Of a stretch of 64,000 bases of DNA, positions 26,152-34,279 are shown one piece after another. How positions within the stretch are numbered: position 1 is the first letter of the stretch; every line of letters begins with the position of its first letter. Origin of the DNA: Janthinobacterium agaricidamnosum NBRC 102515 = DSM 9628 (lineage in GTDB: Bacteria; Pseudomonadota; Gammaproteobacteria; Burkholderiales; Burkholderiaceae_D); the NCBI RefSeq assembly GCF_000723165.1, contig NZ_HG322949.1, positions 4,173,215 through 4,237,214 on the forward strand, given 5' to 3'. The translations under genes were made by a program, and so were the position numbers. The notes beneath the pieces were generated by a model, which did not search any database, was not told the origin of the DNA, and was given only the letters and a program-made list of their open reading frames with translations.

Positions 26152-26454
26152 GGTTGGGTTTAAATGCCTGTAATAGATAATCAATAAATGGCGCTACTTT
26201 GCAGTGCAAAAAGAAAATATTTTTTTACACACATTGCATTATTGAGTAATCTTTTTTTGATCAAAGTTCCACGACTGGCGCCGGCATAGGCGCGACTGGC
26301 ATGGACAAGGCCGCACTGGCACACCAGATTTGAGACGATCAGACAATTAATTGACCATTATCAGCATCCAATAATCCATTCCGCTTGCTTATACTATTTT
26401 CATGCCGGTGCCACACCGGCGGTACAACCAGTCAACCAGCATAAAGGAATGATC
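26152..26454. promoter_or_regulatory. AT-rich divergent promoter region between the Fic-like and glutaredoxin genes
   Basis: About 300 bases, AT-rich from 26160 to 26400. No gene is seen. A TATACT -10-like box at 26390-26395 and a small hairpin (GCCGGTG 26404-26410, CACCGGC 26414-26420) precede the glutaredoxin start. Confidence 0.4.
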
Positions 26455-26715
26455 ATGAGCAATCTGTCGAGCCACGTTACCGTGTACAGCAGCAATGGCT
26501 GCGGGTATTGCGCAATGGCCAAGAAATTATTGGCGGGCAAAGGCGTGACGCCGACTGAAATCAATATCGACAGCGACCGCGGCAAAATGGCGGAAATGAT
26601 GGCGCGCTCCGGCCGCCGCACCGTGCCGCAGATTTTCATCGGCGAATACCATGTCGGCGGCTTCGACGACTTGCTGGCGCTGGACCGCCAGGGCCGGCTT
26701 GAGCCTATGCTGTGA
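26455..26715 (+). CDS. grxC: glutaredoxin 3
   Basis: An 86-residue class I glutaredoxin. The opening strand VTVYSSNGCGYCAMAKKLL carries the dithiol active site CGYC. The TVPQIFIGEYHVGGFDDL segment supplies the cis-proline and the glutathione-binding GG. It reduces disulfides and glutathione mixed disulfides in the cytoplasm. The second of two in-frame ATGs (26455) is preferred, because AAGGA ends 6 bases upstream; the earlier ATG at 26449 abuts it. The active site is usually CPYC in GrxC; Gly replaces Pro here. It lies between unrelated genes and has its own promoter region. Confidence 0.92.
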   Translation: MSNLSSHVTVYSSNGCGYCAMAKKLLAGKGVTPTEINIDSDRGKMAEMMARSGRRTVPQIFIGEYHVGGFDDLLALDRQGRLEPML

Positions 26716-26718
26716 GCG

Positions 26719-27117
26719 TTAATTGAAGCCGAACGCGGCCGAGACGGCCATGGTGTCTTCGACCATGTTCAGCGCGACGATCTTGCCGTCTTCGATCGTC
26801 AGGTGGGCCGCCACGGCAACGGTGAAGGTCTGGCCGGTGCTGACCAGGGTTTGGCGGAAGGTTGCGAACAGCGCTACGTCATTGCCGGAAGCGATCATTT
26901 TCGAGTTCAAGACTTCATTCTTGCCGGCCACCGTGTACGGCCACATGGTCTCGAAAAAGTCGCGTACCTGGGCTTTCTCGGTACGCCGGCCCGACCATGG
27001 AAAATTACCCGGTACAAACCATTCGATATGGTCGGCGAACAGGGCTACGATGGCTGGCAAGTCGCGTGCGCCTACGCTGCCGAAGAATTGCTGGGTGATG
27101 TCGAGAGGAGTGGACAT
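26719..27117 (-). CDS. SnoaL-like / nuclear transport factor 2 family protein
   Basis: A 132-residue cone-shaped NTF2-like protein of the SnoaL-like group. Features are ITQQFFGSVGARDLPAIVAL, the strand HIEWFVPG, VRDFFETMWPYT, and the late strands VAVAAHLTIEDGKIVALN. These small folds act as isomerases, hydrolases or binding proteins; no catalytic set is clear. ATG 27117 is chosen because AAGGAA lies 6 bases upstream on the minus strand. It is transcribed away from a LysR regulator 101 bases off, with a palindrome between, so it is likely the regulator's target. Confidence 0.78.
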   Translation of the reverse strand: MSTPLDITQQFFGSVGARDLPAIVALFADHIEWFVPGNFPWSGRRTEKAQVRDFFETMWPYTVAGKNEVLNSKMIASGNDVALFATFRQTLVSTGQTFTVAVAAHLTIEDGKIVALNMVEDTMAVSAAFGFN

Positions 27118-27197
27118 GCTGGTTTCCTTGTTGAATGCATTGAAAAATCCAGTATCGTCCGCCATCATTTATTTGTCTAATCATGGTTTTTTCCAAT

Positions 27198-27220
27198 ATA
27201 CATCATCCATAATGATGTAT
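27198..27220. promoter_or_regulatory. nod-box-like LysR operator palindrome
   Basis: A perfect 9-bp inverted repeat (ATACATCAT at 27198-27206, ATGATGTAT at 27212-27220, 5-base spacer) contains the LysR core ATC-N9-GAT. It overlaps the LysR start codon at 27219, which would allow tight autorepression. Confidence 0.6.
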
Positions 27221-28121
27221 GCGCGATATCGACCTGCACCTGCTGAATATTTTCGATGCCATCATGAGCGAGGGTTCGATGACCCGCGCCGCACAGCGAT
27301 TGGCGCTGTCGCAGCCGGCGGTCAGCAACGCGGTGGTGCGCATGCGCCAGTTGTGGAACGATCCGCTGTTCATCAAGGACGGGCGCGGCATCAAGCCGAC
27401 CCCGAAGGCACTGGAATTATGGGCCGGCATAGGCGCGCCGCTGACGGCGATCCGCGCCGCCGGGCTCCCGGCGCCATTCGACCCGGCCAGCGCGCAACGC
27501 CGCTTCCGGCTGTCGGTCAACGATTTCATCACCTATCCGGTGTGGCCGCGCTTGCGCCGCGTGCTCGAAGCGCAGGCGCCGGGCATCGATATTTTGGCCG
27601 TGCCATGGCATATCCACGATACGCGGCAAATCCTGGTCGATAACGAAGTCGACCTGGCGATGTCGGGCGCAGCTGTGCCGGGAGCGGAAATCCGCCAGCA
27701 AGCGATGTTCGACGCGCACTATATCTGCGCCATGCGCGAAGACCACCCGCTGGCCGGCACGGCGCTGGGAATGGCGGACTTCCTGGCCGCCGACCACTTG
27801 CTGGTGTCGCTGTCGGGAAATCCGGTCGGCTTGATCGACGACTTGCTGGAACAGCGCGGCGTGCGGCGCAGGGTCGCCATGACCATCAATAATTTTTATG
27901 GCCTGGTCGATTTGCTGCTGGTTAGCGATTTGATTTGCGTGATGTCGGATAATTTCTTCCGCCACCACCCGCTGAGCCAGCATATCCATAGGGCGGCAAT
28001 CCCGTTCGAGGTGCCGTCCAACAACATCAGCCTGGCGTGGCACCGGCGTCACGAAAGCGACGCCGGCCACCGCTGGCTACGCGAATTGCTGATACCGATG
28101 TGTCGCGAACTATTCGCTTAA
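27219..28121 (+). CDS. LysR family transcriptional regulator
   Basis: A 300-residue LysR-type regulator. The N-terminal winged helix-turn-helix spans about residues 5-65, with GSMTRAAQRLALSQPAVSNA as recognition region and KPTPKALEL closing it. The effector domain follows (RRFRLSVNDFITYPVWPRL, VDLAMSGAAVP). The NodD/LeuO-like form of the N-terminus fits the ATC-N9-GAT palindrome at its start. No ribosome binding site is visible before ATG 27219, so it may be translated from a nearly leaderless message. It probably controls itself and the divergent SnoaL-like gene. Its effector is unknown. Confidence 0.88.
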   Translation: MRDIDLHLLNIFDAIMSEGSMTRAAQRLALSQPAVSNAVVRMRQLWNDPLFIKDGRGIKPTPKALELWAGIGAPLTAIRAAGLPAPFDPASAQRRFRLSVNDFITYPVWPRLRRVLEAQAPGIDILAVPWHIHDTRQILVDNEVDLAMSGAAVPGAEIRQQAMFDAHYICAMREDHPLAGTALGMADFLAADHLLVSLSGNPVGLIDDLLEQRGVRRRVAMTINNFYGLVDLLLVSDLICVMSDNFFRHHPLSQHIHRAAIPFEVPSNNISLAWHRRHESDAGHRWLRELLIPMCRELFA

Positions 28122-28343
28122 CGCGCCGAGCGCGCGCAGCTGTTGTCCAGCGCCTTGCTGCTCCACCCGGCCGGCCCCATTGGACACCTTGAGTTCGAAT
28201 GGGATTGCCTGGTCGGCAACCACGCGATGCAAGAACAAACGCACCGCATCCGACACGGTCATCCCCATCGCCGCCAGGGTTTGATGGGCTTGCAACTTCA
28301 TTTCTTCGTCCACGCGTACATGCAGCATTGATGTTTGTACAGC
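28110..28343 (-). CDS. RelB/DinJ-type antitoxin without adjacent toxin
   Basis: A 77-residue protein of the RelB/DinJ antitoxin family. The ribbon-helix-helix part SMLHVRVDEEMKLQAHQTLAAMGMTVSDAVRLFLHRV is clear, followed by a toxin-wrapping FELKVSNG segment. GTG 28343 is favoured, since GGAG lies 6-7 bases upstream; an in-frame ATG 33 bases further out lacks a site. The usual partner (RelE/YafQ ribonuclease) would lie just downstream, but there the gene meets the convergent LysR gene with a 12-base overlap. No toxin frame is visible on either side. It may be a remnant, or regulate other loci. Confidence 0.72.
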   Translation of the reverse strand, partial: AVQTSMLHVRVDEEMKLQAHQTLAAMGMTVSDAVRLFLHRVVADQAIPFELKVSNGAGRVEQQGAGQQLRALGALSE

Positions 28344-28427
28344 CACTATTATCTCCAGTGATAAATGATTATGCATCTCCAGGGAGATACCGCGAGCTTA
28401 CCGTTGGCGGCGCCTTATCGGGTCCCG

Positions 28428-30779
28428 TTATCGGGTGCGCCAGACACCGCCCACCGCTTCTCCGGCCTGGGTCAGGCGTTCGATGACTTCGCGGGCGATG
28501 CTGGCCGACTTGGCTTGTTCGGCCTTGACGCGGGCGGCGGCCAACGTCGCCGAAAAACCGCCCTGGTCTGCCTGTAATTTTGCTTGCAAGGCAGCCAGTT
28601 CCTGTTGCTGCTCTTGTTCGAAGCGGGTTTCCCGCTCCAGTAATTGTTGCTTGGCAATCGCCATCAAACGCGTGGTGTCCGCCGCTTTGCGTTGCAAGGC
28701 GGCATGCGCTTGTGCACTGGTCAGCAAGTCTTTTTGCGCCGCCAATTTTTCCTGGCTCGCTTGCTGCGCGGCTTGTTCTTCCACTTCGCGCTGTAACATC
28801 GCATCGGCCTGTTCCTGCTCGATACGAACTCGCGCGGCGGCGGAGATCGCCAGGTTTTTCTCCGATTCCAGGCGGCTGGCGATCGCTTTCGAGGCGCGCT
28901 CTTCGGACGCGGTCGCCTGACGCTGCTGCACCAGCTTTTGTTCGATCAAGGCCAGCGACTCGCGTTCGGCACGCACAAAATCTTGTTCCAGCGCCAGCAA
29001 TTCAGCGGCGGCAGCCGCTTTTTGATGCTCGATGCGGGCCCGTTCGCTATGCACCTGGCCCAGTTCCACAGCCAAGCGCGCCTGTGCCTGCACGGCTTGC
29101 GCAGCGGCAGCTTTTTGTTCGCCTTCGACCAGCGCCTGGTCCATCAGGATGCGCATCGCATCGGCGGCTTTATCGGCGGCTTCCTTCAATGCCTGCTCGG
29201 CTTGCCGCTGCTCGCGCAAGACAGAAGCCTGCGCCTGTTCGGCCTGGATACGCGCTTGCGCGGCATCAAAAGCGGCTTGTTCGGCTGCCCGTTTTTCTTT
29301 CAGGGCGGCAATCGCTTGCTGCTCCGCGCTAGCGCGGGCTTGCTCAGCATCCAGCAAACACGCCGCTTGCTGCGCCTTTTGCGACGCCAGTTCAGCCTGG
29401 GCTTGTTGCGCTTCGACATGGGCCGCGATAGCCGTGATTTCGGCTTGCTCGGCGGCATTCTGTTGCGCCGCCAGTTCGGCAGCCTTGCGCGTCAATTCCG
29501 CACGTTCATGGGCCAAACGGGCGGCATGTTGCTGCTCTTCCGATTCCAGCACGGCGGCAGCGGCGGCGGCTTGCTGCGCCGCTTCGCGTTGACGCGCATG
29601 TTCCATCGCAATGGTTTCTGCCTCGACCTTGGCGTGGCCCTGGATTTCAGCATCCTGTTCGGCGGCGATGCGCGCCAGCGCAACCGTGCGTAATTGACGG
29701 TCGACTTCGATGCGCGCCTCGGTTGCGGCCAAGATACGCAGGTCGGCGTCGCGGCGCGCTTCGGCGCTGGCGGCGGCGATCATTTCCAGGCGTTCGCGGT
29801 GGATCGCCGCATCGCGCAATTCTTTTTCGGTTTGCAAACGCAGGCGCAGCGATTGCGCCGCATGGCGTTCGGATTCCGCTTGCGCCAGAGCAATCGCTTC
29901 ACGCTCTTGCTCCAGGTGTGCCAAGGCGCGGGCCTCTTCCAGCGCGCGCACTTCGGCGGCGGCGCGGTTGAATGCCGATTCCAGCGCGATCTGGTCGGCC
30001 CGCTCGCGCTGCATCGTCAATTCCAGCGCTTCGCCTTCCGCTTCGGCCAGCATTTGCGCGGTTTGACGCGCGCCATGGGCGTGACGTTCGCGCTCGCGCG
30101 CCAGCACGCTCAGGCGCGCATCGGCCGATGCGATGCCGACCATCTGATCTTTGGCCGCCTGCACGGCGGCAACCCGCTCCACCGCTTGCAGACGGGCTTG
30201 TTCGGTTTGTTGCTGCAATTCTTCGGACGCGCGTGCCGCTTGTTCGGCCAGCTCGGAATGCACGGCGATCTGTTCGCTGGCGCGCAAGCGGTTTTCCTGC
30301 TCGGCCCGGGCACGCTGTTCGGCGGCCACGCGAATTTGCGTATCGGATTCGACGCGGGCGCGCAATTCGGCGGTTTCCTGCTTCACCGCTTCCAGCCGGG
30401 CCACGCTGGCCAGCGCGGCGGCACGCATGGTTTCCAGCCGTTCGCGGTTGGCGGCGATCGCGTCTTCGGCGGCATCGGCATTTTGCTGCGCGGCGGCGGT
30501 GGCGGCGGCATCGATCGCGGCGCGGTCTTCGGCCAGCGAACGGACCCGGGCTTCAGCCAGCGCACGGGTTTCGGCGGCGCAAGTGGCCTTGGCTTCCGCT
30601 TCGACCCGGGCGATGGCTTCGTGGATCGCCTTCATTTCCATCTGCTCGCGGCCGGCCACGGCTGGTCCCGCTATCGCCACTACATCTTCTTGCTCATGCA
30701 CCACGCCAGCCACCTGATCGTCCGGCAATTGGTCGATGGTCAGGGTATCGCTGTTGCGTTGATCTTGTTGTGCTTGCAT
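28428..30779 (-). CDS. large Ala/Glu/Gln-rich coiled-coil protein
   Basis: A 783-residue protein that is almost one continuous helix from about residue 45 to 770. It is built of Ala, Glu, Gln and Arg, with heptad-like repeats and frequent AEQ/EQA words. The first 40 residues (MQAQQDQRNSDTLTIDQLPD) and the last 20 (AGEAVGGVWRTR) are not repetitive. No membrane segment, signal peptide or ATPase motif is seen. Such proteins form filaments, cell-length scaffolds or tethers, as in TolA-like or crescentin-like systems, but none of those is recognisable by motif. ATG 30779 is chosen with GAGAAA just upstream; an earlier in-frame start at 30869 lacks support. It lies 166 bases downstream of a small membrane-protein/ribbon-helix-helix pair in the same direction, and could belong with them. 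Confidence 0.68.
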   Translation of the reverse strand: MQAQQDQRNSDTLTIDQLPDDQVAGVVHEQEDVVAIAGPAVAGREQMEMKAIHEAIARVEAEAKATCAAETRALAEARVRSLAEDRAAIDAAATAAAQQNADAAEDAIAANRERLETMRAAALASVARLEAVKQETAELRARVESDTQIRVAAEQRARAEQENRLRASEQIAVHSELAEQAARASEELQQQTEQARLQAVERVAAVQAAKDQMVGIASADARLSVLARERERHAHGARQTAQMLAEAEGEALELTMQRERADQIALESAFNRAAAEVRALEEARALAHLEQEREAIALAQAESERHAAQSLRLRLQTEKELRDAAIHRERLEMIAAASAEARRDADLRILAATEARIEVDRQLRTVALARIAAEQDAEIQGHAKVEAETIAMEHARQREAAQQAAAAAAVLESEEQQHAARLAHERAELTRKAAELAAQQNAAEQAEITAIAAHVEAQQAQAELASQKAQQAACLLDAEQARASAEQQAIAALKEKRAAEQAAFDAAQARIQAEQAQASVLREQRQAEQALKEAADKAADAMRILMDQALVEGEQKAAAAQAVQAQARLAVELGQVHSERARIEHQKAAAAAELLALEQDFVRAERESLALIEQKLVQQRQATASEERASKAIASRLESEKNLAISAAARVRIEQEQADAMLQREVEEQAAQQASQEKLAAQKDLLTSAQAHAALQRKAADTTRLMAIAKQQLLERETRFEQEQQQELAALQAKLQADQGGFSATLAAARVKAEQAKSASIAREVIERLTQAGEAVGGVWRTR

Positions 30780-30945
30780 GAGTTTCTCGCTGTCTGGGTA
30801 TGTTCCGAACGACTGACGGAATTTCTTAGTACCCATTATCGGGCAGCACCCAAACAGACCGAGCAGCAAGCAGAGGGGGAAATGCCCCCCTTTTCATGAT
30901 TTATCGCGCGTTAACGTTGTCGCTTAAATAATTTCCCCAGCAGAA

Positions 30946-31308
30946 TTATCGAGGACGCTTGGGGAAAAGGTAGCTCATGATGGCGATGAAACCGATGCCC
31001 GTTTGAACCACCGTCGCACCGATCAATGCCATCACCACATTGGACGTGATCAAGCGATCAGCCGCTGGCATCGGGGGCGATGCCAGCATCCTGGCGCTAT
31101 CGTGTGCAAATGCATCACGAATGAATGACATGACGCCCATATTGAGCCAGATAAAAATTCCGCAAACGACCGCGACCATGCAACCGCGAAACCACATGTC
31201 TGCTGTCATGCTGCGTGCTGTGGCAGACTCAACTGGCGTCGGTCCCAGCCTGGCTTCTTCGTCACCAAGAATAACCGTTCTACCTTGGCCGGCACGATGC
31301 AGGCTCAC
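30946..31308 (-). CDS. small two-helix membrane protein
   Basis: A 120-residue protein I do not recognise. It has a polar N-terminal 35 residues and two membrane helices (about 39-63, MWFRGCMVAVVCGIFIWLNM onward, and about 90-113, VVMALIGATVVQTGIGFIAIM), and ends in the basic FPKRPR. Its GTG start overlaps the preceding gene's stop in GTGA, so it is translationally coupled to the ribbon-helix-helix protein. The connecting loop (FIRDAFAHDSARMLASPPMP) would be periplasmic or cytoplasmic depending on orientation; the basic C-terminus suggests both ends are inside. Function is unknown. Confidence 0.6.
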   Translation of the reverse strand: MSLHRAGQGRTVILGDEEARLGPTPVESATARSMTADMWFRGCMVAVVCGIFIWLNMGVMSFIRDAFAHDSARMLASPPMPAADRLITSNVVMALIGATVVQTGIGFIAIMSYLFPKRPR

Positions 31309-31505
31309 CGCAAAATGACCTTGACATCTTGTTCCTTGTGCCGAATGGTGACACTGCCATCCTCATTTTCATTGCGGCTAACGACGTTCAACAACGCAAT
31401 CGCCTTGCGAAGAACCTCAGCCTTCGAAGCAGCACCATAGTGTATCTTGAGATCTTCCAAGGTGTTATCAAGCTTGCTATCAATATTAAATGATGTGATT
31501 GCCAT
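31305..31505 (-). CDS. ribbon-helix-helix DNA-binding protein (CopG/Arc-like)
   Basis: A 66-residue protein with a ribbon-helix-helix pattern: beta strand TSFNID, helix SKLDNTLEDLKIHYG, helix SKAEVLRKAIALLNVV. A short two-stranded tail (GSVTIRHKEQDVKVIL) follows. Such proteins bind DNA as dimers. A perfect 8-bp inverted repeat lies 23 bases upstream of its start, a likely autoregulatory operator. It is coupled by GTGA overlap to a two-helix membrane protein rather than to a recognisable toxin. The GC content of this pair looks lower than the surroundings. Confidence 0.7.
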   Translation of the reverse strand: MAITSFNIDSKLDNTLEDLKIHYGAASKAEVLRKAIALLNVVSRNENEDGSVTIRHKEQDVKVILR

Positions 31506-31527
31506 AGTTTTTCCTCAGAAATTTCAC

Positions 31528-31549
31528 ATAGAATCTACATTGATTCTAT
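31528..31549. promoter_or_regulatory. palindromic operator upstream of the RHH gene
   Basis: Perfect inverted repeat ATAGAATC (31528-31535) and GATTCTAT (31542-31549) with a 6-base spacer, in an AT-rich promoter region just upstream of the ribbon-helix-helix gene. Confidence 0.6.
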
Positions 31550-31601
31550 ATCAAAACCCAATAAAATCAAGATTTACAAGGAAGTGCAGCCGATTCATCC
31601 C

Positions 31602-32624
31602 TTACACGGGCCACAACGGCGCCTCATCCATCAGCGCCACTTGTTCGCGCAATTCCAGGATGCGGTCTTGCCAGTAACGTTGCGTGTTAAACCATGGAAA
31701 TGCGACGGGAAAGGCCGGGTCATCCCAGCGGCGCGCCAGCCAGGCCGAATAATGAATCAGGCGCAAGGTGCGCAACGCTTCGACCAGGTACAGCTGGCGC
31801 GGCTCGAAATCGCAGAAATCCTCGTAACCGGCCAGGATATCGCTCATCTGGCGCACCTGGTCGCTGCGTTCGCCCGACAACATCATCCACAAATCCTGGA
31901 TCGCCGGTCCCATGCGGCTATCGTCGAAATCGACGAAGTGCGGCCCGGCGTCGGTCCACAGCACGTTGCCGCCATGACAATCACCGTGCAGGCGCAACAG
32001 GCTGACCTCGCCGGCCCGCTCATAGCAGCGCCTGACGCCATCGAGCGCCTGCCGCACCACGCTGGAATAGGCGGCCAGTAATTCCGGTGGAATGAAATCG
32101 TTGGCCAGCAAAAAGTCGCGCGGCTCGATGCCAAAGGTGTCCGGATTCAGCGCCGGCCGTTCCCGGTAAGACGCCAGGCCGCCGACGGCATGGATGCGGC
32201 CGATGAAGCGCCCGATCCATTCCAGCGTCAGCGGATCGTCCAGCTCGGGCGCGCGACCGCCATGGCGCGGAAACACCGCGAAACGGAAATCCTTGAACTG
32301 GTGCAAGGTCGAGCCATTTAATGCCAGCGCCGGCACCACCGGGATTTCGCGCTCCACCAGTTCGCCCACAAAGGCGTGCTCTTCGAGGATGGCCTGGTCG
32401 CTCCAGCGTTGCGGCCGGTAAAACTTGGCCACCAGCGGCGGGCTGTCTTCGATGCCGACCTGATATACCCGGTTTTCATAACTATTCAGCGCCAGCAGGC
32501 GGCCGTCGCCGTGCAAGCCGACACTGTCGAGGGCGTCGAGCACGCAATCCGGGCTCAGTTCGGAAAAGGGATGGACAGGTTTGGCGTCGTCAGTCGGCTG
32601 GTTTTTGGTATGCATACGCAGCAT
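31602..32624 (-). CDS. srkA: stress response serine/threonine kinase SrkA (YihE/RdoA-like)
   Basis: A 340-residue protein kinase of the YihE/RdoA/SrkA family, related to aminoglycoside phosphotransferases. The catalytic loop LHGDCHGGNVLW and the metal-binding HFVDFDDSRMGPAIQDLW are both complete. The N-lobe NSYENRVYQVGIED and VAKFYRPQRW (ATP-binding lysine) are intact. In E. coli SrkA counters stress-induced cell death. Three nearby start codons exist; ATG 32624 is taken because a G-rich stretch precedes it, but ATG 32615 is also possible. It is divergent from the YecA-like gene, 93 bases away. Confidence 0.87.
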   Translation of the reverse strand: MLRMHTKNQPTDDAKPVHPFSELSPDCVLDALDSVGLHGDGRLLALNSYENRVYQVGIEDSPPLVAKFYRPQRWSDQAILEEHAFVGELVEREIPVVPALALNGSTLHQFKDFRFAVFPRHGGRAPELDDPLTLEWIGRFIGRIHAVGGLASYRERPALNPDTFGIEPRDFLLANDFIPPELLAAYSSVVRQALDGVRRCYERAGEVSLLRLHGDCHGGNVLWTDAGPHFVDFDDSRMGPAIQDLWMMLSGERSDQVRQMSDILAGYEDFCDFEPRQLYLVEALRTLRLIHYSAWLARRWDDPAFPVAFPWFNTQRYWQDRILELREQVALMDEAPLWPV

Positions 32625-32717
32625 TGTAAGGCCCCCCACCCCGCGGTTGCGCAAACTGTTGGTCGTTCGGCCGCCGCAGGGCGTATACTGTCACCTTCCA
32701 TCCATTAAGAGCACGCC

Positions 32718-33428
32718 ATGCAACTCGACCAGCCTTTATCAGAAAAAGAATTCGACGAACTAGACCAATTCCTGTTGTCGGAGCGCAGCCCCGAAGACGC
32801 GATGACGATGGACACCCTGCACGGTTACCTGACCGCCGTCGCGATCGGCCCGGAAACCATCATGCCGGCCGAATGGCTGCCGCGAGTCTGGGGCGAAGAC
32901 GGCAAGGTTGCGCCACAATTCAAGAACGCCAAGGAAGAAGAACGCATCGTCAACCTGATCATGCGCTTCATGAATGAAGTGCTGGTCACGTTCGAAGTGG
33001 CACCAAAGGAATTCGAGCCGCTGTTCGTCGAGCATGAATACGAAGGCCAGACCCTGATCGACGCCGAAGCGTGGTGCTGGGGTTTCTGGGAAGGCATGGA
33101 ATTGCGTAACGGTTCCTGGGATGAAATCTGGGATTCGGAAGTCGGCGATTTGATGCAGCCGATTTATCTGCTGGGCGCCGACGAAATCGAAGAAGAAGAA
33201 TTGAAGCTGGTCGAAGATCCGGTCAAGGCCCATAAACTGGCGCTGGACCTGGAAGCGAACTTGCCGAACATCTACCGTTTCTGGGTGCCGCGCCGCAAAC
33301 CGGCGGTACAAACCATCAAGCGCGAAGAACCGAAAGTCGGCCGCAACGACGACTGCCCCTGCGGCAGCGGCAAGAAATTCAAGAAATGCTGCGGCGCTGA
33401 ATCGGCGACGGAAGCGGCGGCGGAATAA
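32718..33428 (+). CDS. YecA/UPF0149 family protein with SEC-C zinc motif
   Basis: A 236-residue protein with an N-terminal UPF0149/YecA helical domain: [38 protein letters not shown], and [12 protein letters not shown] (about residues 113-124). It ends with a C-terminal SEC-C zinc motif, [19 protein letters not shown] (about 208-226), also found at the end of SecA, which binds ribosomes or SecB. It is an acidic cytosolic protein of unknown precise role. In the family these are often near ribosome or secretion functions. A terminator follows 33 bases after the stop. Confidence 0.88.
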   Translation: MQLDQPLSEKEFDELDQFLLSERSPEDAMTMDTLHGYLTAVAIGPETIMPAEWLPRVWGEDGKVAPQFKNAKEEERIVNLIMRFMNEVLVTFEVAPKEFEPLFVEHEYEGQTLIDAEAWCWGFWEGMELRNGSWDEIWDSEVGDLMQPIYLLGADEIEEEELKLVEDPVKAHKLALDLEANLPNIYRFWVPRRKPAVQTIKREEPKVGRNDDCPCGSGKKFKKCCGAESATEAAAE

Positions 33429-33461
33429 TTATTAAAAGAAGCACGCAGACAGCAATACCGG

Positions 33462-33489
33462 CGGCCGTTCAGTTGAACGGCCGTTTTTT
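33462..33489 (+). terminator. intrinsic terminator after the YecA-like gene
   Basis: A 10-bp stem (CGGCCGTTCA at 33462-33471, TGAACGGCCG at 33474-33483) is followed by six T residues. It overlaps the last codons of the convergent hmuV gene. Confidence 0.75.
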
Positions 33490-34272
33490 ATTACGCGCAG
33501 GAATCACGCACACATCACCGTCAGCGTTTATGGCGGTATTCAACGCGATGCCATACAGCGCTTCCAGCGCCGGCAGCGCCGCCGCATCGCTGGCCATGTC
33601 GCCCACCAACTGGCCAGACTTGACCAGCAATAGCCGGTCGAAGCCGAGCAATGCGTGATTAATATCATGCAAGATCGCAACGATGGCGTGGCCATGTTGC
33701 GATGCAAAGTTGTCCATGCTTTCCAACAAGTCGAATTGCAAGCCCGGATCGAGCGAAGCCAGCGGTTCATCGACCAGTATCAAGCCCGGCTCGGCATCCC
33801 ACAGTTGCGCGAAGATGCGCGCCAGTTGTACCCGCGCCTGCTCGCCGCCGGACAGGCTATCGAGCCGGCGTCCCAGCAAATGGCCGGCGTGGGCCAGCGC
33901 CGCCGCGCCGCGCACGATCTCCGGCAAGTACGGATCGTGTTCGCGCACCACCCGGCCCAGTCCGATCACCAGCTCCGCCATCAAGCCGAAGGCGACGTCG
34001 CCGGCTTGCGGCAGCACCGCGCGGCGCCGGCTCAATGCGGCCAGATTCCAGTCCGCCAGCGAGCGGCCGGCAAACAGTACCTGGCCCGACTCCGGCTTCA
34101 ATTCGCGCGCCATCAACTTCAGCAAGGTGGACTTGCCGGCGCCGCTGGGGCCGAGGATCGCGATGCGTTCACCGCCGGCGATGGCGATGTCGAACGGGCC
34201 GAAGAACTGCTGGCCCAGTTTAGCGCTGGCAAATTTCAGGCGCAACAGTGATTGGCTATGGTGTTCTGTCAT
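33469..34272 (-). CDS. hmuV: heme ABC transporter ATP-binding protein
   Basis: A 267-residue ATPase that powers heme import through HmuU. Walker A is GPSGAGKSTLLKLM (about residues 41-54), the signature is LSGGEQARVQLAR, Walker B is LILVDEPLASLD, and the switch histidine is in VAILHDINHALL. ATG 34272 is chosen; it follows the hmuU stop by 7 bases, and a GTG at 34278 is an alternative. It is the last gene of the heme operon, ending inside the convergent terminator. Confidence 0.93.
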   Translation of the reverse strand: MTEHHSQSLLRLKFASAKLGQQFFGPFDIAIAGGERIAILGPSGAGKSTLLKLMARELKPESGQVLFAGRSLADWNLAALSRRRAVLPQAGDVAFGLMAELVIGLGRVVREHDPYLPEIVRGAAALAHAGHLLGRRLDSLSGGEQARVQLARIFAQLWDAEPGLILVDEPLASLDPGLQFDLLESMDNFASQHGHAIVAILHDINHALLGFDRLLLVKSGQLVGDMASDAAALPALEALYGIALNTAINADGDVCVIPARNKKRPFN

Positions 34273-34279
34273 GTGCACA

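Noticed and set aside
28428..30869. Plus-strand Ser/Ala/Cys-rich and Phe-rich frames opposite the coiled-coil gene
   Set aside because: They are the complement of a repetitive Ala/Glu/Gln coding sequence and have no start signals.
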